7,402 bases of DNA from Clostridiales bacterium (GTDB lineage Bacteria > Bacillota > Clostridia > Lachnospirales > WRAX01), in contig JAITMW010000162.1 of NCBI GenBank assembly GCA_031277155.1, positions 1 through 7,402 of the forward strand, in the 5' to 3' direction. Below the pieces are notes generated by a model. The model was not told where the DNA came from, did not search any database, and saw only the letters and a list, made by a program, of their open reading frames with translations. A program made the position numbers and the translations under genes. Positions 5,852 through 7,402 of the stretch are shown in pieces; position 1 is the first letter of the stretch, and every line of letters begins with the position of its first letter.

Positions 5852-5868
5852 TGCCGCTTAGAGCGCCT
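5834..5868. repeat. Inner hairpin of copy A
   Basis: A 35-base near-perfect hairpin: two 16-base arms around a TTT loop with 14 of 16 positions paired. The core is AGCGGC-TTT-GCCGCT and the outer part AGGCG/CGCCT. It sits between CTGAGCTT and TGCCGAAG, splitting what would otherwise be the right arm of the outer palindrome. No T-run follows on either strand, so it is not a standard intrinsic terminator. Confidence 0.7.
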
Positions 5869-5911
5869 TGCCGAAGAATCCATTGGCTCTCGCAAAATCC
5901 TTCGCACAATG

Positions 5912-6011
5912 AGATCCTTCGCTGCGCTCAGGATGACAGCTTTGGATATGTCATTCTGAGCTTAGGCGGTCTTAGCGGCTTTGCCGCTTAGAGCGCCTTG
6001 CCGAAGAATCC
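5912..6011. repeat. Palindromic repeat element, copy B (basic form)
   Basis: A 100-base element identical to the outer parts of copy A (5716-5752 and 5819-5881), with a single 33-base unit at 5949-5981 and the same inner hairpin at 5964-5998. It is separated from copy A by 30 bases that contain a further AATCCTTCGCA fragment resembling the left arm. Exact identity over about 100 bases suggests recent duplication or ongoing conversion between the copies. Confidence 0.82.
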
Positions 6012-6024
6012 GCTCCTGTTTCAC

Positions 6025-6039
6025 ATTTGCAGGGCGCAA
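6025..6039. repeat. 15-base direct repeat, right copy
   Basis: Exact second copy of ATTTGCAGGGCGCAA (first at 5702-5716). Here it continues into CACCCCCGG and forms the left arm of the GC-rich palindrome at 6028-6072. Confidence 0.7.
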
Positions 6040-6072
6040 CACCCCCGGCGCGCCGTGGCGCCGCGCCCTACA
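6028..6072 (-). repeat. GC-rich palindrome directly after flgE
   Basis: Arms TGCAGGGCGC (6028-6037) and GCGCCCTACA (6063-6072) pair at 9 of 10 positions, and the exception is a G-U in the minus-strand RNA. A second stem GGCGC/GCGCC (6047-6051 with 6058-6062) lies inside. The structure begins 7 bases after the flgE stop codon, so the flgE transcript would end its coding part in a strong stem-loop. No U-tract follows, so it is better read as an RNA-stabilising or pausing element, or as a second dispersed repeat family, than as a proven terminator. Confidence 0.6.
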
Positions 6073-6079
6073 CCGTGCA

Positions 6080-7402
6080 TTATCTACGCAAATTCACAAG
6101 TTCCTGCAAAATCTCATCGGATGTGGTGATAACTCTGGAATTTGCCTGGAAGCCGCGCTGCGTCGTTATCATTTCAGTAAATTCGGCGGCCAAATCCACA
6201 TTGCTCATCTCCAGCGTGCCGCCCAAAATTGAGGACGATATGGCGCCGGGCGGGAAGCCTATGTTGTCAAACCTGCCGCTGTTGATGGTTTGGGCAAACA
6301 TATTATTGCCCACAGATTCCAAACCGGCGGGATTGGCAAATCTTGCCACGGCAATTTGCCACAGCGCAAAGGCTTGGCCGTTAGAGTATGTGCCCGTGAT
6401 GATGCCGTCAGGCCCAACGGAAAGGCCGATAAGCGTGCCCATGGCAAGGCCGTCCATATCATGGCCGATAGGCGAAGAGGTAGCATCCGCCATTTGCGTT
6501 AAGGCCGCAAAATTAAGCACAAGCTGAAGCGGACCCGGTGGTGGACCCGGTGGATTGGGCTGGCCAAATGTGACGCCCTGCCCCCCTCCGGCCACGCTTG
6601 CGCCGTCCAAACCAAACGCAAAGCTGGTGACAAGATTGGGATATCCGGCAAACGAAGTGATAACCGGCACCACAAATTCCGGGCCTGTATTGGGCGGCAC
6701 CACCGGGGTTTGGGGCGTTGATGTGATGGCGGTAGCAGAAGGCTGTATATGCATCAAGTTGCCGTTGGTTCCAAAGAACATCCTTTGGGTATCGATGGGC
6801 GGGGTCACGATAAATTCGGTGCCGTCTTCGCGCCTCAAGGTCGTGTCAAATGTCACATCCCACGCGCCTTGTATGCGGGCATTGGGCGGCACCAGTCCCG
6901 CGGCGTTGGGAACCATCGCGTGGCTAAATGTCACATCCACCGTATACGCATTGCCCTGAGAATCATGAAAAGTTACCTGGGACGAAACATTGTTTTCCGC
7001 GGGAACCAAATTGCCCTCGAACACAATGCTTCCTGTTGCCCGACCGGGCACGGTGCGCATCTCCGGCCTAATTTGTATGCCACTTACCTGTTGGCGCTCA
7101 ATTGTTGTCTGGCCCGTCAGGCCGTCAATTATCAATTGCCCGCCGGGAGTTGTGTTTGCGGCCCAGCCATGCAGCCGCAGGCCGTTGGGCATGACGATGT
7201 TATAATCCCTGTCGCGGCGAAAATCCCCCGCACGGGTAAAAAGCAATCCCCCGGCATTGTCGCCCACAACGAAAAAGCCATCGCCGTCAATCATCATATG
7301 AAAGGGGTCGTCCGTGCGCATTGCGCCGCCTTGGGACATCATCCGCTGTATGCTGGACACATTGACGCCCAAGCCGATTTGCTGCGGATTTGTGCCGCCG
7401 CG
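6080..7402 (-). CDS. flgE: FlgE, flagellar hook protein (5' end outside window)
   Basis: The frame is open from the window edge to TAA at 6082-6080, giving 440 visible residues. The TTG at 7372 is not a start, because the upstream codons encode GGTNPQQIG, the conserved lead-in to LGVNVSSIQR. About 60 N-terminal residues are probably missing, by comparison with the family. Landmarks in order are MIDGDGFFVV with the FTRAGDF segment, the FlaE-type middle domain with FEGNLVPAENN and VTFHDSQGNAYTVDVTF, a low-complexity insert, and the C-terminal polymerisation helix ending RGFQANSRVITTSDEILQEL. Residues of about 218-291 are rich in Pro, Gly, Thr and Ser and include PPGPPPGP. No Cys is present in the visible part. 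The length, the FlaE region and the neighbouring flbD favour FlgE over FlgF or FlgG. Confidence 0.93.
   Translation of the reverse strand, partial: RGGTNPQQIGLGVNVSSIQRMMSQGGAMRTDDPFHMMIDGDGFFVVGDNAGGLLFTRAGDFRRDRDYNIVMPNGLRLHGWAANTTPGGQLIIDGLTGQTTIERQQVSGIQIRPEMRTVPGRATGSIVFEGNLVPAENNVSSQVTFHDSQGNAYTVDVTFSHAMVPNAAGLVPPNARIQGAWDVTFDTTLRREDGTEFIVTPPIDTQRMFFGTNGNLMHIQPSATAITSTPQTPVVPPNTGPEFVVPVITSFAGYPNLVTSFAFGLDGASVAGGGQGVTFGQPNPPGPPPGPLQLVLNFAALTQMADATSSPIGHDMDGLAMGTLIGLSVGPDGIITGTYSNGQAFALWQIAVARFANPAGLESVGNNMFAQTINSGRFDNIGFPPGAISSSILGGTLEMSNVDLAAEFTEMITTQRGFQANSRVITTSDEILQELVNLRR

Larger units (their letters stand above)
5716..5881. repeat. Palindromic repeat element, copy A (expanded)
   Basis: This 166-base element equals copy B at 5912-6011 plus two extra 33-base units. 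It begins AGATCCTTCG and ends CGAAGAATCC. The arm GCTCAGGATGACA (5730-5742) pairs with a following TGTCATTCTGAGC apart from one G-U, and GATCCTTCG pairs with terminal CGAAGAATC apart from one G-U. It is non-coding and carries no transposase. Intergenic repeats of this broad type (CTCAGGATGACA facing TGTCATTCTGAG) occur in many bacterial genomes, so a dispersed non-autonomous repeat is the likely class. Confidence 0.8.
5614..6079. other. 466-base non-coding gap between flgE and flbD
   Basis: This is the only long gene-free stretch in the window. From the flgE end it holds a GC-rich palindrome (6028-6072), copies B and A of a palindromic repeat (5912-6011, 5716-5881) flanked by a 15-base direct repeat, then an AT-rich stretch with the sigma-A type promoter (5664-5693) and the flbD leader. 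I see no credible gene, tRNA or riboswitch in it. Confidence 0.85.

Noticed and set aside
5649..5861. Plus-strand 70-codon frame with three VILSLGGLSGF repeats
   Set aside because: It is a by-product of the 33-base tandem unit being divisible by three. It has no ribosome site, starts inside the flbD leader and promoter region on the opposite strand, and matches no recognisable protein.
5716..6011. CRISPR array
   Set aside because: The 33-base units are directly adjacent without spacers, and no cas genes are present.
5716..6072. Intrinsic terminator between flgE and flbD
   Set aside because: Several strong stems exist, but none is followed by a U-run on the transcribed strand; termination or pausing remains possible but unsupported.
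6022..6081. Small minus-strand frame MHGVGRGATARRGCCALQM starting at the flgE stop (TAATG)
   Set aside because: It is only 19 codons long and lies almost entirely in the GC-rich palindrome, so the peptide just reflects repeat sequence.
7370..7372. TTG as the start of flgE
   Set aside because: Codons upstream to the window edge encode the conserved GGTNPQQIG lead-in, so the gene continues beyond 7402.

Overview
This window looks like part of a flagellar/chemotaxis operon from a Bacillota genome, most likely class Clostridia. The support is the order flgE-flbD-motA-motB-fliL-fliM-fliY-cheY-fliO-fliP, a CheC-like FliY fused to the FliN-type C-terminus in place of a separate FliN, and strong Shine-Dalgarno sequences such as AAGGAGG. 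I cannot name a genus. All genes lie on the minus strand, so transcription runs from position 7402 towards position 1.

Layout in transcription order: the 3' part of the hook protein gene flgE (7402-6080, 5' end outside the window); a 466-base non-coding gap (6079-5614) built largely of nested palindromic repeats and ending in a near-perfect housekeeping-type promoter; then flbD, the stator genes motA and motB (sharing one base), fliL, the switch genes fliM and fliY, the response regulator cheY, the export-gate helper fliO, and the first 85 codons of the export-gate gene fliP, which overlaps fliO by 4 bases. From flbD onward the genes are packed tightly: gaps are 0-13 bases at most junctions, 38 and 53 bases around fliL, and 68 bases before cheY.

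The genes form one functional set. FlgE builds the hook. MotA/MotB form the proton-driven stator, and FlbD (SwrD in Bacillus) is linked to motor power. FliL sits beside the stator. FliM and FliY form the C-ring, and both carry an N-terminal peptide of the type that docks phospho-CheY. FliY also keeps two complete CheC-type phosphatase sites, so the same operon encodes the signal (CheY) and a likely eraser of it. FliO and FliP start the type III export gate.

The coding part is a conventional motility operon; I see no new protein system. The unusual part is the flgE-flbD gap. It holds two copies of a 100-base palindromic element, one of them expanded by two extra 33-base units, flanked by a 15-base direct repeat. 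A second GC-rich palindrome lies directly after the flgE stop codon. A promoter with exact TTGACA and TATAAT hexamers faces flbD and carries a 10-base-phased heptamer repeat in its spacer. The repeats appear to split the operon physically, with the promoter able to restart transcription of the motor/switch block.
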